Position numbers and translations under genes: made by a program. Below the pieces are notes generated by a model that saw only the letters and a list, made by a program, of their open reading frames with translations, searched no databases and had not been told where the DNA came from. Shown here in pieces: positions 35,501 through 47,909 of a stretch of DNA of 64,000 bases. Origin of the DNA: Rhabditoides inermis. Lineage: Eukaryota > Nematoda > Chromadorea > Rhabditida > Rhabditidae. Position 1 is the stretch's first letter; every line of letters starts with the position of its first letter. The DNA lies in assembly GCA_963966185.1 (NCBI GenBank), contig CAWZYM010000326.1, forward strand, positions 286,001-350,000, written 5' to 3'.

Positions 35501-38500
35501 ACTAACCACTATACTACCAAAGGAGATTGTTCTAGATTTTATTTTTCTAAATTCCCAATTGACTGTGTGTGTTTAGGTGATGGGTCTGGTGAAGTCTGCG
35601 ATCGGAGAGCTGCCGATTGTGGACAGCGAGATGCGGGAGGCGGAGGGAGACGGGGAGCACAAGGAGCACAAGGACGAGGAGAAGAAGGTGAGAGAGAGAG
35701 AGGGGGAGGAGGGCGGGGGGGAGGAGGAAGGAGTAGGAGAGAGAGAGAGAAGAGATGAGCTCATTGCAGAAGCCGGCGGCGAAGCAGCTGGTGACTGCCG
35801 ACGGCACGTACGCCACCCAATCTGCCATCTCCTCATCCGCCAAGAAGGTCGACGCCGAGAAGCCCCCGCTCCGGTGAGTGATGATTATGATATTTGTTTA
35901 TTACTCTTTTGTATCACGAAATGTTTAGTCGCTTCCTGCTCGAGGGCAACTTCTTCCTCGGCGCCTCTCTGGCCACCATTCTTTCCAAGCTCGCCGTCAG
36001 GAACTCGCACATCAACAAGGGTCAGTGATTGTTGTTTGTTGGTTTGTTCATTTTTCATTTGTTTACACTCTCTTCTGCAGGCGCGGCGGCTCGTGTCAAC
36101 TCTATGAACGGCGAGGTGATGTTCATCCTGGCGTCGATCATCAACCTCGGCAAGTCTGGCCTCGCCAAGAACAACATCACCGAGGACGATCTGGATCGGT
36201 GGGTGCATCCTAAATTGTTTTAAACCTCGGTTCTGTTTTACAGGGAACTGTCATTGTTTTCTATGCGCACATTTGATGTTGTTTCGGATTTAGAATTTAG
36301 TTGACGTTTTTTTCAATGATGTTTTTATTTTGGATTTGTGAATCAGAAAAAGTAATCGAGATATTATAGTTTGGAATACGGTGTAGTTTTGAATTTACCT
36401 TGAAACATTTAACTTGTTATAGTTTTCGAATAGGGTTTATTAACTGTGCTTCTATTTTGCCGATGGTCTACACAGTCCTATCTGTTTCATATGCCCGTGT
36501 TCAGCATCGGCACTACCATCAAGGTGTTGGCGGAGGGCTGTCCGGGGGCGGAGGACATTCTGCTGCGGCAGTGCGGCGAGTCGCTCGAGCTCATGCTCGC
36601 TGCCAAGGGCGAGGAGAGGAGGGGCGAGGAGGAGGCGCATAGGGTCGACGCCTCTGTACAGGTGCGAGTGGACCGCTATTTGTAAATTAGATTTTTTGCA
36701 AAAGACGCATTGCTATAGTCGATATGGTTTGCTTTCCACAGTTGTGTGTTGCATATAATGAGCGTTTTGTTGCAGGTGGACAAGACGATCTCGTTCACGC
36801 AGCTGTGTGCGCGCGCGGGCGAGGGAGTCAGCGGGGAGAACCTGTTTGAGCAGTCGCTCTCGCAGGCGCTCGGCACCGCCCCCAAGACACACAAGTTTGA
36901 CTTCTCCAGCAGCAAGCTCGGCAAGGTGGGGGGGAGAGATGCGGGGCGGAGATATGGGAGATGTGTAGGCGAGATTGGGCGATGGTTGGCCTGAACAGGG
37001 ACTGGTGAGAGGCTGAGAGGGAAAGTGGATCACGCTGTTTGCAGGTGATCCAGCTGGCTGGATTCTCGGATCCCGTCTACGCAGAGGCCTATGTCAACGT
37101 GAACCAGTACGATATTGGTGAGTGTTTGCGGCTACGAAGTATCTGGTGTGTATGATATGTTGATAACTGTTCATGTCGATCAATATCAATTGATCACTGG
37201 ATTATCCCTGCCAAGTTGTTTCGTGTCCGTTTCGTATTCTGTCTGCTTTTCAGTGCTGGACGTGTTGATTGTGAACCAGACGGCGGACACACTGCAGAAC
37301 GTCTCGCTGGAGCTGTCGACGGTCGGCGACCTGAAGCTCGTCGACAAACCCGCGCCCATCACACTCGCACCCGCCGACTTTGCCAACATCAAGGTGGGTG
37401 AAGGGAGGGGAGAGCATTCACTGAAGAGAAGCAGGTGACGCGTCCCCTCTCTTGCAGGCGACTGTCAAGGTTGCGTCGACGGAGAATGGCGTCATCTTCT
37501 CGACCATCTCGTACGACGTGCGCGGATCGACGAGCGACAGGAACTGCGTCTACCTGCAGGACATTCGCATCGATATTATGGTGAGTGGGAGAAAAGGAGA
37601 AGGAAGGGGGAAGCATATGACGAGCCCTTTCTAGCCGATGAGAAAGAGTGAGTGAGGTTGGTGACGGATTACCCTTGCAGGACTACATTGTTCCCGGCAA
37701 CGTGACGGACACGGAGTTCCGCCAGATGTGGTCCGACTTTGAGTGGGAGAACAAGGTACGTGTTTGGATGGGATATGAATCTAGATACGTTTCAAAGGAT
37801 ACCGTGTACAGTGTAACAATAAAATGTATTCTGTCTGAATGTGGATTCTGTAGTCTGTCTTCTGAATGTGATGTTTTACTGTAACCACATGAGTTTGTGT
37901 ATTAGTCCTAGAAGACTTTGGTTTATTATGTTTGGGTATGGTTTATTATGTTGTAAAGTGTAAAATTTGGTTGTTGAGTCTGAGTCTGGTGTGGTCTGCG
38001 GTAGAAAGTACGACTAGACTGCGTCAATAGTAATCTCTGGCTGATTGATAGCAATAATGAGTGTTTGTGGTCATTATCAGTGAAGACAGGAAGTGAATGT
38101 GGACACGTACGGAGTTTCTTGATTGATGACCGATGACTTGAACGTGTGACGTGTAACGGTGCCGGTAGTGACGTGTAGAACATACACGAGATGAAAGTTC
38201 GCACAAGGGCATTGAATGTAGATCAAGGCAATGAATGTAGATCAATGAATTGTTTTCAGGTCACTGTCTCGACGCCAATCACTGAGCTGCGCGAATTCCT
38301 CTCTCATCTCTCGGCTGTCACCAACATGAAGCTGCTCACCCCGGAGACTGCACTCGGTATGGTGGATGAGAGAGACTGTTTGGGTTACGGTACTCAATAT
38401 TTCACACTATACGTTTGTCAGACGGCGAGTGCGGCTTCATGGCGGCCAACTTCTGTGCGCACTCGATCTTTGGAGAGGACGCGCTGGCCAACGTGTCGAT

Positions 38501-38728
38501 CGAGAAGGCGAATCCCCTGCAGGCAAACTCGCCCATTGTCGGCCACATTCGCATCAGGGCCAAGAGCCAAGGAATGGCACTCACCCTCGGAGACAAGGTG
38601 AGGGAGGGGGAAGGGGCGGAGATGATGGCGCTGTTCAGATCAACGTGGCGCAGAAGCAGGTGAAGAAGTCTGTGGCGGTGCAAGAAGAGCAGGAGGAGGA
38701 GGGCGAGAATATCGAGTCGCAAGCATAA
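32545..38728 (+). CDS. COPB1: Coatomer subunit beta (beta-COP)
   Basis: Twenty-three exons: 32545-32644, 32740-32906, 33084-33187, 33458-33582, 33654-33808, 33975-34125, 34197-34405, 34494-34664, 34904-35053, 35119-35211, 35577-35687, 35770-35873, 35929-36020, 36081-36198, 36505-36661, 36776-36925, 37045-37117, 37254-37393, 37458-37580, 37681-37755, 38260-38356, 38422-38597, 38639-38728. Every junction is in phase; 976 residues, near the usual ~950. The N-terminal HEAT/armadillo solenoid ([38 protein letters not shown]) leads to the C-terminal appendage ([20 protein letters not shown] in homologues' order, here [15 protein letters not shown], then [38 protein letters not shown]). Beta-COP is part of the COPI coat for Golgi-to-ER and intra-Golgi vesicles. 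The C-terminus is extended by a Glu-rich tail ([15 protein letters not shown]). The exon starting 34494 uses a TTTGAG acceptor. Intron 35212-35576 carries a tRNA-like repeat fragment. Confidence 0.96.
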
Positions 38729-39210
38729 GAGTCGTCTACTGTGTATGCCGGAACAGAGCGGATAGATGGTCGCCCCGACGACCGCGCCACCTTTGTAGTA
38801 TTTGTACCTGATCCACCCTCGATCCATGTTTGTGTTTGTGCCGTTTTACTTGTTCCCGTGGCTCCAGTGTGATATGGAGAGATGAATGCGCGAGTGGAGG
38901 CGATGCTGTAATTTATTCACAGATAATATGTGCATGTTTATATAACTTATGGAGTTACTTGTACACGAGACTTGTATTGGAGTGTGACGTTTTTATTGTT
39001 GCCGCTTGATGGCGGGAATAAACCATCCTTGGGTGTTGTTGATTGCTGGTTGATTGTCTGGTCCGGTCTGTGTGGACCCAGCCGCGTCGCACTTTCGCCA
39101 CCTTGTTTTCGATTGTGTGATAGCTGATTATGTCGGTGTTGATACAGCTGGCTGATAGTGGGTGGCGCGTATAATAGCCGGGAAGTAGGAGACGATGGCA
39201 CTGCATCGCA

Positions 39211-39689
39211 ATGAGGGCGTGTGTGTTTGTATTGGCTGCTGCTCTGGCCGCGTCGGCCGCTCTCTTGCGACAGGAGGCGGCTGCGGGAAGGAGAGCACCC
39301 AAAATGGACGCCCTCCACAACTTCACCTGCAAGATATGCAACGACGTCGTACTCGACTCGATCGTGCTGGCTGGAGGCGAGGCGGTGAGTCGGGATACGG
39401 TACCTGGGATTACTGTACTCTGAATTTCAGGAGGAGCAGGAAGCGGCGGTGATCAAGTTCTGCGAGTCGATGCTGGGCAAGATCAACCCGATGGCGTCGA
39501 TGATGTGCCAGACGTTCGTCAAGGTGGGTGATTGATATCGATCGAATATCGATTGACTATCGATTGATCGATGTTGGATGGTTTCAGTCGAAGCTGGACG
39601 AGGTGATCGAGCATGTTCTGAACGAGGAGGAGGACGTGGAGAGGTCGCGGTTTGTGTGCAAGCGGGTGCACGCGTGTCCCGAGAAGTAG
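39211..39689 (+). CDS. Saposin B-domain secreted peptide, copy A (caenopore-like)
   Basis: Exons 39211-39384, 39431-39523, 39588-39689; 122 residues. The signal peptide MRACVFVLAAALAASAA is followed by a short pro-region and one saposin domain with the six expected cysteines: CKIC, FCE, MCQ and VC......C (FVCKRVHAC). Such short single-domain proteins are pore-forming or lipid-binding antimicrobial effectors in nematode intestines; that role here is inference. AATAAA at 39717-39722. The 46-bp and 64-bp introns are almost identical to those of copies B and C, so the duplications are recent or homogenised. Intron 2 is built of TATCGATTGA-type motifs. Confidence 0.85.
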
Positions 39690-39716
39690 AGGAGAGGGAG
39701 AAAGTGGTGGTGTGTA

Positions 39717-39722
39717 AATAAA
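39717..39722 (+). other. AATAAA polyadenylation signal, saposin copy A
   Basis: Hexamer 28 bp after the TAG of copy A. Confidence 0.7.
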
Positions 39723-39991
39723 GGTTTATGAACGGATTGACCAGCGAGACTATTCGAATCATATGTGCCATGAGAGCAGAGGTAACGAAGAGACAAGAGA
39801 CGGGAGACGACACAGTGCGGGGAATCTCAGCCTGATGAACGGATCTCTCTCTCTCTCTCTCTCGCTCTCTTTCTCTCTCTCTCTCTCTCTCTCGCTCTCG
39901 CTCTCTTTCTCTCCCCTCTCGGTCTCCACGTCGGGAGCCAGAGAGAGATTTAAACATACGTGTTGATCTACTTTTTTTGAAAATTGTGTTC

Positions 39992-40108
39992 ATGTTGTAC
40001 AAGCAGAGAGAAGAGAAGGAAAGGCCGTTCAGACGCGATCAGGAGAAGGGATACAAGGGAGACAAGCAGCGGTTCCGGCCCTATCGCCGCGATGGACGGC
40101 AGTCGTGA
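39992..40108 (+). CDS. Small basic ORF or exon
   Basis: A 38-codon frame beginning MLYKQREEKERPFRRDQEKG and ending RRDGRQS before TGA. It is rich in Arg, Lys and Gln with no low-complexity DNA beneath it, which is unusual for a random ORF. No acceptor, partner exon or domain was found. It might be the last exon of an undetected gene; evidence is composition only. Confidence 0.25.
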   Translation: MLYKQREEKERPFRRDQEKGYKGDKQRFRPYRRDGRQS

Positions 40109-40869
40109 ATGAACTCCGGAGTGGGGAGATAAGAGAGAGCGCACAGATAAGAAGGAATCGTTGATTGTAGTTTGTTGCATTTGACACACATGTGTTTTTG
40201 TATTTAGTCTGGCAGCCTCGGCTAGCCTTGTTGTGTTTGTGGGTACGCGTACATATGTATCTTATATCGATTTTGTCTAGAGTGCCTTTGTATGTTTAAA
40301 TCTCGCGCCACTGCCTGTTTTGTATACGGTGTTGATATCTTATCGTCCACGTAAGAGTGGTTTTGTGTATTATTATTCAGTTGTTCGTGAATCGTGGTTT
40401 CGAGGTGGTGACAATAAATTGCTACATCAATCCCCGTGGTATTCTGTCTATACCTTATCGGTTGTGACATACCGAGGCGTCTTATTCGGCGTCTATCTTT
40501 GGAGCGAGGAGCGAGGAGCGAGGCCTGTACGCGAACGCGTGGGCCTCGTCGAAATCATCAAGCGCTAGTGTATGCGAACGCATCACTAGTCGTTTCACGA
40601 CCTGATTTGTGTACGCGAACGCGTGCAAATCATTGATTCAGTGTATCCACAGCTGCGAACGCAACTGTGAGGTAAAACGCAAATTACACTACTTCGCGAA
40701 CTTGTGGTTAATTCCAATTGTTTCAATTGGTGGGGTGTATTTGTATACGCCCAACACGGACCAGAACCGAACTGGAACGTACATGGGGGCCGAAATCAGT
40801 TTCGAAACGGACATTTCGCGCGATTATTGATTGACTTTTAGACACGAGAAATCAAAACATTGCAGGACA

Positions 40870-42933
40870 ATGAGTGAGGAGGCAGACAGCAACAACATCC
40901 AGCAGGAGATGGACACGTCGGTGCCGAAGTCCCGGGAGGGAAGCACCGCGCCCAGCGAGAAGAACAACGACAACGAGGGAATCACCCAGTTCCTGGTGAG
41001 TAGGAATGAAATGCGTGGACGAATCGCGAACATTAGAGAGAAAAGGGAGGAGTACAACTTGCTGGCAACGAGGGTAGATAGGTTGCTGCGGCAGAACCAT
41101 AAGACAAGTGATCCGGTCAGGGAGGGAGTGTACAGGGTGATATCGGAGACGGTGAAGGACATCAGTGAGGCAATGGAGGAGGTAGAGGAAGAATGGATAA
41201 CACTCGAGATGACATCCGAACAAGGATTAAAAGAGAGGAACAAGTACGAGACACTTATCAAGTACAAAGAAAGGTGGATAAAGATGATGGAGGTGATAGG
41301 AGTGAATTATGGCAGAGAGGCAGACAGAAGGGTACAGGCCTTGATTACAGCCGAGCAATGGAAGGAGGAGGTACAAACGTGGATGAATGACGAGGGTGTG
41401 AACAATATGAATGAGTTCAAGGACGAGTGGGATGAAGGAAAGAAAGCTACCGAGATCCTATTGCAGATTCGCCTGGACGAAGGTGTGAGGGGGAACGAGG
41501 CTCTAGCCCTCCTGGAGAAGATTGTGGCCAAGGAGAGATACCGGTGGGAGCGGGAGCGCGGTCGAGACCAACTCGAGGCGTCGTTCGAGGCCGAAAGCAA
41601 CGACAGTGAGTGTGAAGATAGGCGGTGGCTAGACCATGAAGGGGATGAGGGAGACGGAGAATTGCAGAACCCGGATACATCAGAAAAAAGGCGCCGGACT
41701 TCAGATGGGATACGGATCGTCCGAGGGGATCGCCAACCAAGGAGGACGATGGCAAGCAGACCGACAACAGCGAGCTCAGGTATGGAGATGAGAAGAGTGG
41801 GTGCGAACGAAGGGAGAGACGACTGGCATGGATACGATTTGAGGGAAAGTGATTTCGAGATCGAACCAATCAAGAAGGGTGTGGGAGTGAAAGGATTGGA
41901 AAGGTTCTGGGTGTTGTTCCAATTCAAGTACGGACGTCTGCCAGACGTGGTACAAAAGGAGATATTGCGAACAAAAGTGAAGGAAACGGGGAAACTAGAC
42001 ACATTGCCAAGGGAGATTCGCGAGGGCAACGTTGCCGGAGTATTCGAAGCATTGAAGGCGAGGCTGACGGAGGATAGGCAGACGCGGTCATACCGTGCGA
42101 TAGCTAAACTGCGGAGCATGGTGCCTCTGAAAGAACAGAAGTTGAGCAAGTACATTGAGGAGATAGAGAAACAAGCACACATTGCCTACGACGACAACGA
42201 GTACAAAGCAAATGATGCTAATTTGACATGACTCAGATACAACAATGGCCCGACAAGTTGCAAATTGCCAAGGAAGTTATGTCAACGAGGAAGGGAGACC
42301 AGTTCGAGAAAATTAAGAAATTGATATTCGAAAGCGAACAAACGGAGAAGATCTGAGAGTCTAATGCATACGGAGGAGGGAAACAAACGAAGGAGACAGG
42401 GCGCAATAACACGACATTGAGAAGGTGTTTTTATTGCATTGAAGTGAGACATGTGACGATGAACTGTCCCAAGAAGACGGGCAACAAGAGCGAGAGTGCG
42501 CCGCATCCGGGATCGACGACGATCGCAGGGGACACGCCGAAGCAAGGGGGCGGCCCAATGTCGATGATAACGTGTAATAAGTGTGGAGGGAGATGACACA
42601 TAGCGAGAAACTGTACGAGTCGTAATCCGATAGTGAGAAGGGTCGTGGAGAAGGTAGAAACGAACAGTTGAAACCAAGGAACCGAACGGATGGGATCGGA
42701 GGGAAACGACAAGGAGGGAGAGAAGGATGGCAGGGTGACAGGGATCCGATGCAAGGCGGAGGCGCACATCCTGAACAAGAAGATAACAATAATATTAAAC
42801 TCAGGTGCGGAGGCGTCAGTGATTGCGAAGAACAGGTGGGAGAAGATAAGAGAAGGTGTAGAAAAGGGAGATGGCTGGAATAAGAAAACTGAAGACGACG
42901 TACAAGTACAAGTAATACAAGTATGTTTTTAAT
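40870..42933 (+). mobile_element. Decayed LTR-retrotransposon fragment: gag and protease
   Basis: A long coiled-coil-rich gag frame starts at ATG 40870 (MSEEADSNN) and runs to 42231. Its continuation lies in another frame and is broken by several stops. There, two CCHC zinc knuckles are recognisable (CFYC....H....C near 42430 and CNKCGG.....C near 42575), then an aspartic-protease motif, ILNSGAEASVI, near 42790-42830, with Asn where the catalytic Asp belongs. Reverse transcriptase, integrase and flanking LTRs are absent, so it is a dead 3'-truncated copy. The clade is not determined. Repeated gcgaggagcgaggagc and acgcgaacgcg motifs lie just upstream (40500-40630). Confidence 0.75.
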
Positions 42934-43187
42934 ATTGATATTGTTACGTTGTTTTATTTGTACATAATGCTCATTGTGACATTGTGAAAGAATGAGTTTG
43001 TTTTTAAATGTATTATTTTAAAGCACATGCAAATCGGAACGACTAACCTAGAATTCACGTTTGGACTTACTTTCTTTTGTTGTAGATGAAGATGATGAGA
43101 TATTGATTTTGTCTGCATGTTTTAACCACTAAAAGAAATGTAACACTTTGTCTGTCAATGACTTAGGAATGCTACATATATTTGCAG

Positions 43188-43371
43188 GCTGGTGTGCATC
43201 CTTTCATGTGTGCTGAGTAAGAGCGACTTCACGTCTTTCTTGGCCATCTGGAAGTCTGTCATCAAGACGATGGAGTTGCTGAAAAGACCGGAAGTGAAGC
43301 AGGCAAAGTAAGACTTCATGTGTTTGACTTTGAGAGAGAGGAGGGAGGTAGAGGTAGAGGTAGAGAGAGAG

Positions 43372-43411
<40 letters not shown>

Positions 43412-43614
43412 GGTGGAGTTGTGCCGGGTGCTGGTGGACTGTGTGCAGGCGGCGGTGGCCAGGGAGGGGAAGACCAGAGCACACGAGGGGGAGGTTTGTA
43501 AGTGAGTCGGTGGCGCCTTTTTGCGTCTGTTCCAGTCTGTTATCTTCTGCGCCAGATTGTCATCTTTTTTACTTGCGTCACTCCTAATAGGGCTCACGCT
43601 TCAAACAACGTTTT

Positions 43615-43664
<50 letters not shown>

Positions 43665-44349
43665 AGAGAGATAGTCTATGTTTTAGATAATTACTGATAA
43701 GTGTTACTTTCAGAAGAGGAAAGCCGCCTTCTACCTGTCCGCATGGATCGTGTCCGGTAACTGGTTCTCGCAGACGTGCCAGGTGTACGCCACTCTTTCG
43801 ATGTACTACAATTTGCGCGAGTTGGGAGAACAGCGGCGACAGGTGAGTATGGGGACAAAGAGGAATGGGAACGTTTTTTCGTTTAGTTTTGTCAGACTGA
43901 GATAAATTTCGTGATCTTATTTTACAAAAAAAAATCACGCTCTGCTTGTTCATCTTTTCCCTTTTCTCTTATTTTCTATTTTGCGCACGGTCCGGTATCC
44001 AAAATTCAACTTCTTGAATGTTGATAAAATCACGTGCGTTTAGAATCAAATATACGTTTATATGATTCACGGTAACCGTGTTACCGATAAGAGATCAGAA
44101 AGTACCGGAGAGTGTTGATGGAAGTGCGCGAAATGCTTGCGAAGTGTCTTCCTCATTTAATTTACTTCACAGGGTGTTATGTAGCTTGGGCGAGAGTCGC
44201 TTTGAGTTGATATTTTCCATGTTGTCAAAAGTTTATAGGCCTTTCTGATCTCGACGAGAGACGTTCCGTGTGCTACTGCGGCTCCGCTCCTCATCTTTAT
44301 GGGCGACCTGGTGGAACATGTGTTCAAGCGCAAGATGCATGCATACTAG
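43188..44349 (+). CDS. Unidentified multi-exon gene, 3' portion
   Basis: Likely exons: 43188-43307, about 43410-43493, 43714-43842, 44239-44349 (TAG 44347-44349). Peptides read LVCILSCVLSKSDFTSFLAIW, TVELCRVLVDCVQAAVAREG, KRKAAFYLSAWIVSGNWFS and LISTRDVPCATAAPLLIFMG: helical, protein-like, with no domain I recognise. The join between the first two exons does not keep phase with the GA tract as assembled. Upstream exons were not found; the retrotransposon fragment occupies that side. It may be continuous with the next gene: a 42-bp GT...AG interval (44355-44396) separates them, but the frame before it has a stop. Confidence 0.4.
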
Positions 44350-44380
44350 CAAGGTGGGTGCGGGTGTGTAGGAGTGAAAC

Positions 44381-47002
44381 ATGATGCTGTTGCAGTTAGC
44401 ATCATGTGTTTTTTTAGCTGGCCTGGTGGAAGCGCTCAACTCTCTTTTCCCATTCGAGATCTGGATGGCTCTCGGAGTACGCTGGTCCCACGCGGACCAG
44501 ACAACAGTCGTGGCGCAAGTATCGTCACTCGTGCTCGTGCTCGAAAACGTCCGGGAGGAGAGCGGAGATCTCCAGGTGAGTGCGTAGACGTAGTAGTTGA
44601 TATGCTTGTGTGCATCGTGGGTATATATCTTATTTATTGGTGTTTTTTTTTCCATATGCCTGATTTCAGTTAAAAATCTCATGTGGATTAGCGCAATGGG
44701 CGCTGGAGAAGCTGTCAAAGCAGGCGAGAAGCACAGAGATGGCAGACTACGTCCAAGATCTCACCTTCGATCGGTATCTGCTAGATGCCTGTTGTTTGAT
44801 GCGAGGTAAGTGAGAGTTTTTGATACTATCAGTTTGTGGTTTACAGGAGCTGCCCCGGCCGTGGCGCCCGATTTGCCATTTGATGTGCTTCACACTGCTA
44901 TTGAGGACGAATTGATGCAGAGCAACTACCTTGAGACGTACACCCCACGCATCACTCCATGGTCGATGATCAGAAAGCTGCTCTCCTACTCACCACTTCT
45001 TCTCACTCTCTCTCGCAGCCACAAGGATCTGTGCACGCAGACAGAGAAGGAAGGTTGGTAATAGAAAAGTAATTGATACACCTATTTCCTTTTCAATTAG
45101 CATTACGTTTTTTTAAATTCTTTTTTATGTATTGGGAACGTAGAGTGTGGTGCGGGCGGAATACGTACTTGTTTCAGCGCAAGCTCAGTTTCGGACACGG
45201 TCTCAGCCACACAGGCGAGTTCGACCACCGTCGGCGCCGGCACGACAAGTTCGGCGGTCTGCTCGACTCCCGACCGGAACGCTCGCAGGCTGTCTGCTGG
45301 CCGCAGTGCGAGGTGAGCCAGGAGTATGAGAAAATGAAGCGTTGATAGTGGATACTATGAGTATGGTGTTTGATTTGCCGCGAGAAGTATTGTCCTAGCG
45401 TTGAGATGTGGCATTTGTGGGAGGGGTGGACGGAGAAGAGAGAGGTGATCGTAAAGCTTGAAAAATGAAAGGGAAAGGGGGAGAGAGAAAGTAATTGTGA
45501 GATGCACCTAAAATTCGTTGTAATGTTCTGCAATTGGTGTTTACCTATTTAGAGTGCTTACGATCATAACACTTTCTATCAAAAACTGAAGCTGGATTCA
45601 TTTCGAAACATACCTTCTTTTCAAAACATACCTTCTGCGTTACATTCCCCTGTAAATTTTGTGAATTTTATTATATATATATATATATATGTGAATAACT
45701 TGTTGTTTTTTTATTATCATTATCGTTGTTATCATATGTTCAGTGGAGCGACTGTCGATGATGTGACGTCTCACGGTATGACGAGTCTGCGGGACGAAGA
45801 CGGCAAAATGGACACTGCCAAGAAGTCTTCCCACTTGGATCACTCGATGTGAGTCGCTGAGGGTGAACAGTTAAGAGGACTACGAAAAGTATCATGTTTC
45901 GCTGTTTCGCAAATGAAATTTTCAATGCAGGTGTTTTGTCCTATCGCCTCGCTGTTTTAAATTTGTTTATCGCTTGTTGTAATACATATTTTCATTGATA
46001 ATTTTGTATTTTAGGTGGGCCAGCTTTGTGGGCACTCATCCGCAAGATGATTCCGATACGGAAAGTGAATTGGAGTTGGAGACGGACGAGGAGAAGGAGG
46101 AGGGGGATGAGTCGCGTGCGGAGTTGCTCAACCGCCAGAATGACTCGACGCCATCGCAGTCTCGCCACTCGCCCGACGCGGCTCCCCAGCAGATTCTCGA
46201 TGACACTAGGTGGGGACTGTTTACATTCGCTGCGGCAGGCAGGTGAACATTATGACCGTCATTTTGAGCTTGACTCGTGCTCTTCAAATGTGGTAGTTTG
46301 TATGCGATGGCTGTGATTTCATTATTGCGAACTACGATGTTAAAAGAAAGTTAGCATGTCTCAGTTCATTTGTGAAACGTTTTACTGACGTTGTACTGAA
46401 CAGTTATCTCAGTTTATGTATGTACATAGAACTTAATTCTATATCAGTGTAGTTATAGTTGTTGATTGTTGTGACAGATTCTGGGTTTAGTCATGAGCAT
46501 AAGCATATGTTTTACTGTCTTTGAGATTGAACTATTATCAAGATAAGTATACAGTTATTTACATCTCAGTGGCGATATTGCTGGAGCCGTCGACGAATCA
46601 TTGATGGACGGAGGAGGAGGCGAAGACGACGACGATTGGAAGTGGAAGAAGAAGATGTTTGTGGAGAAAAACGAGGTGACTAGTGATCGGTTGACCGGAA
46701 ATGAATGGCAGATGTTTGTAGGAGGATTGGGGTGCCGAAGTGGCGGTGGCACAGTCGCTCTCATATTTCCATGAACACCTCCTGTCGCACAAGGACATGC
46801 TCATGGCGACGGACGCAGTATTCCGCCATGTCACCCTGCACCGCAACAAGAAGCCCATCAACAAGAAGAAGTGCGATTGATTGTACACGTGTCAACGTAT
46901 CTAATTGACTGCAGGTCGCTAGACTCGTTCGTGACTGCGGGACGGAACGTGCTGGTGAATTGCGGTTTTGTGTCGGATCACTCGGAACCGCCTCGCGGCA
47001 AG
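44381..47002 (+). CDS. Unidentified gene, nine exons, acidic C-terminal half
   Basis: Exons: 44381-44575, 44670-44805, 44847-45057, 45178-45312, 45744-45848, 46015-46209, 46570-46675, 46722-46870, 46915-47002; all phases agree. If it starts at ATG 44381 the product begins MMLLQLASCVFLAGLVEA, a plausible signal peptide. Alternatively the first segment is an internal exon starting at 44397 after TTGCAG. A helical region follows (LAQWALEKLSKQARS, YVQDLTFDRYLLDACCLM, MIRKLLSYSPLLLTLSRS), then a Ser/Thr-rich linker, a strongly acidic region (DSDTESELELETDEEKEEGD) and a helical end (EDWGAEVAVAQSLSYFHEHL). No family is recognised. The last exon ends at a GT donor, and what follows is repeat DNA, so the 3' end is missing or displaced. 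Confidence 0.5.
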
Positions 47003-47059
47003 GTATGTATGTATGTACACACTGCCAGTAATCGTATCGGTACTTTTTGACTTGCATGC

Positions 47060-47360
47060 CTCTAAGAGAATGGGCAAAATGAAAAGTATATCTGGAGAGC
47101 GAACCCACACCCTGCCGCTTGACAGCAGGCCGCTCTAACCACTATGCCACCGCCGCTGTTTCACATCTCGCACGAATGGAGTGACAGACCGCAAAAGCAA
47201 TCCACACGGTTTATATTCAATATTTGAAACGTAAATATCTCGAAACGTATGGCCGGTCATGTGGATTTGAAAACGGTTTTCGACTAGTGACCTCCTAGGG
47301 TATCTCTGATATCAGTTTGGTCACCATCGGCTTCTGTGACCTAAACGACACTCCTTGTGA
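47060..47360. repeat. Diverged MITE copy with tRNA-like module
   Basis: A minus-strand tRNA-like segment (about 47075-47150, containing ggcatagtggttagagc and gtgggttcgctctcc) is followed by sequence resembling the inner and outer end of the 23249-23633 MITE (gtttggtcaccatcgg...taaacgacactcct). The left terminal repeat is not visible. Segment 47350-47425 recurs inverted at about 61665-61735. Confidence 0.45.
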
Positions 47361-47452
47361 GTTTCGCCAACTGACCCCGGCTGGCAATAACGGAAAATAT
47401 CCACCAGGCGGCGACTATATATCGCTTCCAAGTTGGCGCGAGAGTTACTCAC

Positions 47453-47763
47453 CACATTATAAGCCTGGTTCTTGTACCTCTCGAGAGTGGCGTGCAGATC
47501 CGCACAGTCTTGTTGGAGGAGCGAGAAGAAGCGCTTCCTCTCTTTCAGTGTTTCAAACGCCGGCGGCACCTGAGCGAATCGGTGAGAGCAAACAACATGC
47601 ACCTTGGCAATGCACGTTGATCGGGAGTTGGACGGTCTTGGTGATTGTACCTCTCGAGAGTGATGGCCTTGGCAAGACTGTCGGCCTTGAAGAGAGCCAT
47701 CTTGTAGTCGAACAGCAGCTTCACCTCTCTCCACTCCACTCGCACGTCTCGGAACGTACTCAC
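47453..47763 (-). CDS. Two exons of an unidentified helical protein
   Basis: Exon 47763-47651 reads TFRDVRVEWREVKLLFDYKM then ALFKADSLAKAITLER, and exon 47569-47453 reads VPPAFETLKERKRFFSLLQQ then DCADLHATLERYKNQAYN. Both have good splice sites and strongly helical, coiled-coil or BAR-like composition, but their phases do not join directly, so an exon is missing between them or a lesion exists. The left arm of the inverted duplication begins about 145 bp upstream, so the 5' part of this gene may have been lost. Confidence 0.35.
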
Positions 47764-47909
47764 CTAGAATTCAGTGCTCACCTAGAGTCAGCATGACTAC
47801 AATCCTTAAAAAACGCACTGTCCATTTGTTTGTCTGGGAGTAATAGTATACAATAGCTGTCATCAATACAATAGCATCGGCACCTGTTGGAGGGGGTATA
47901 CAATAGCAT

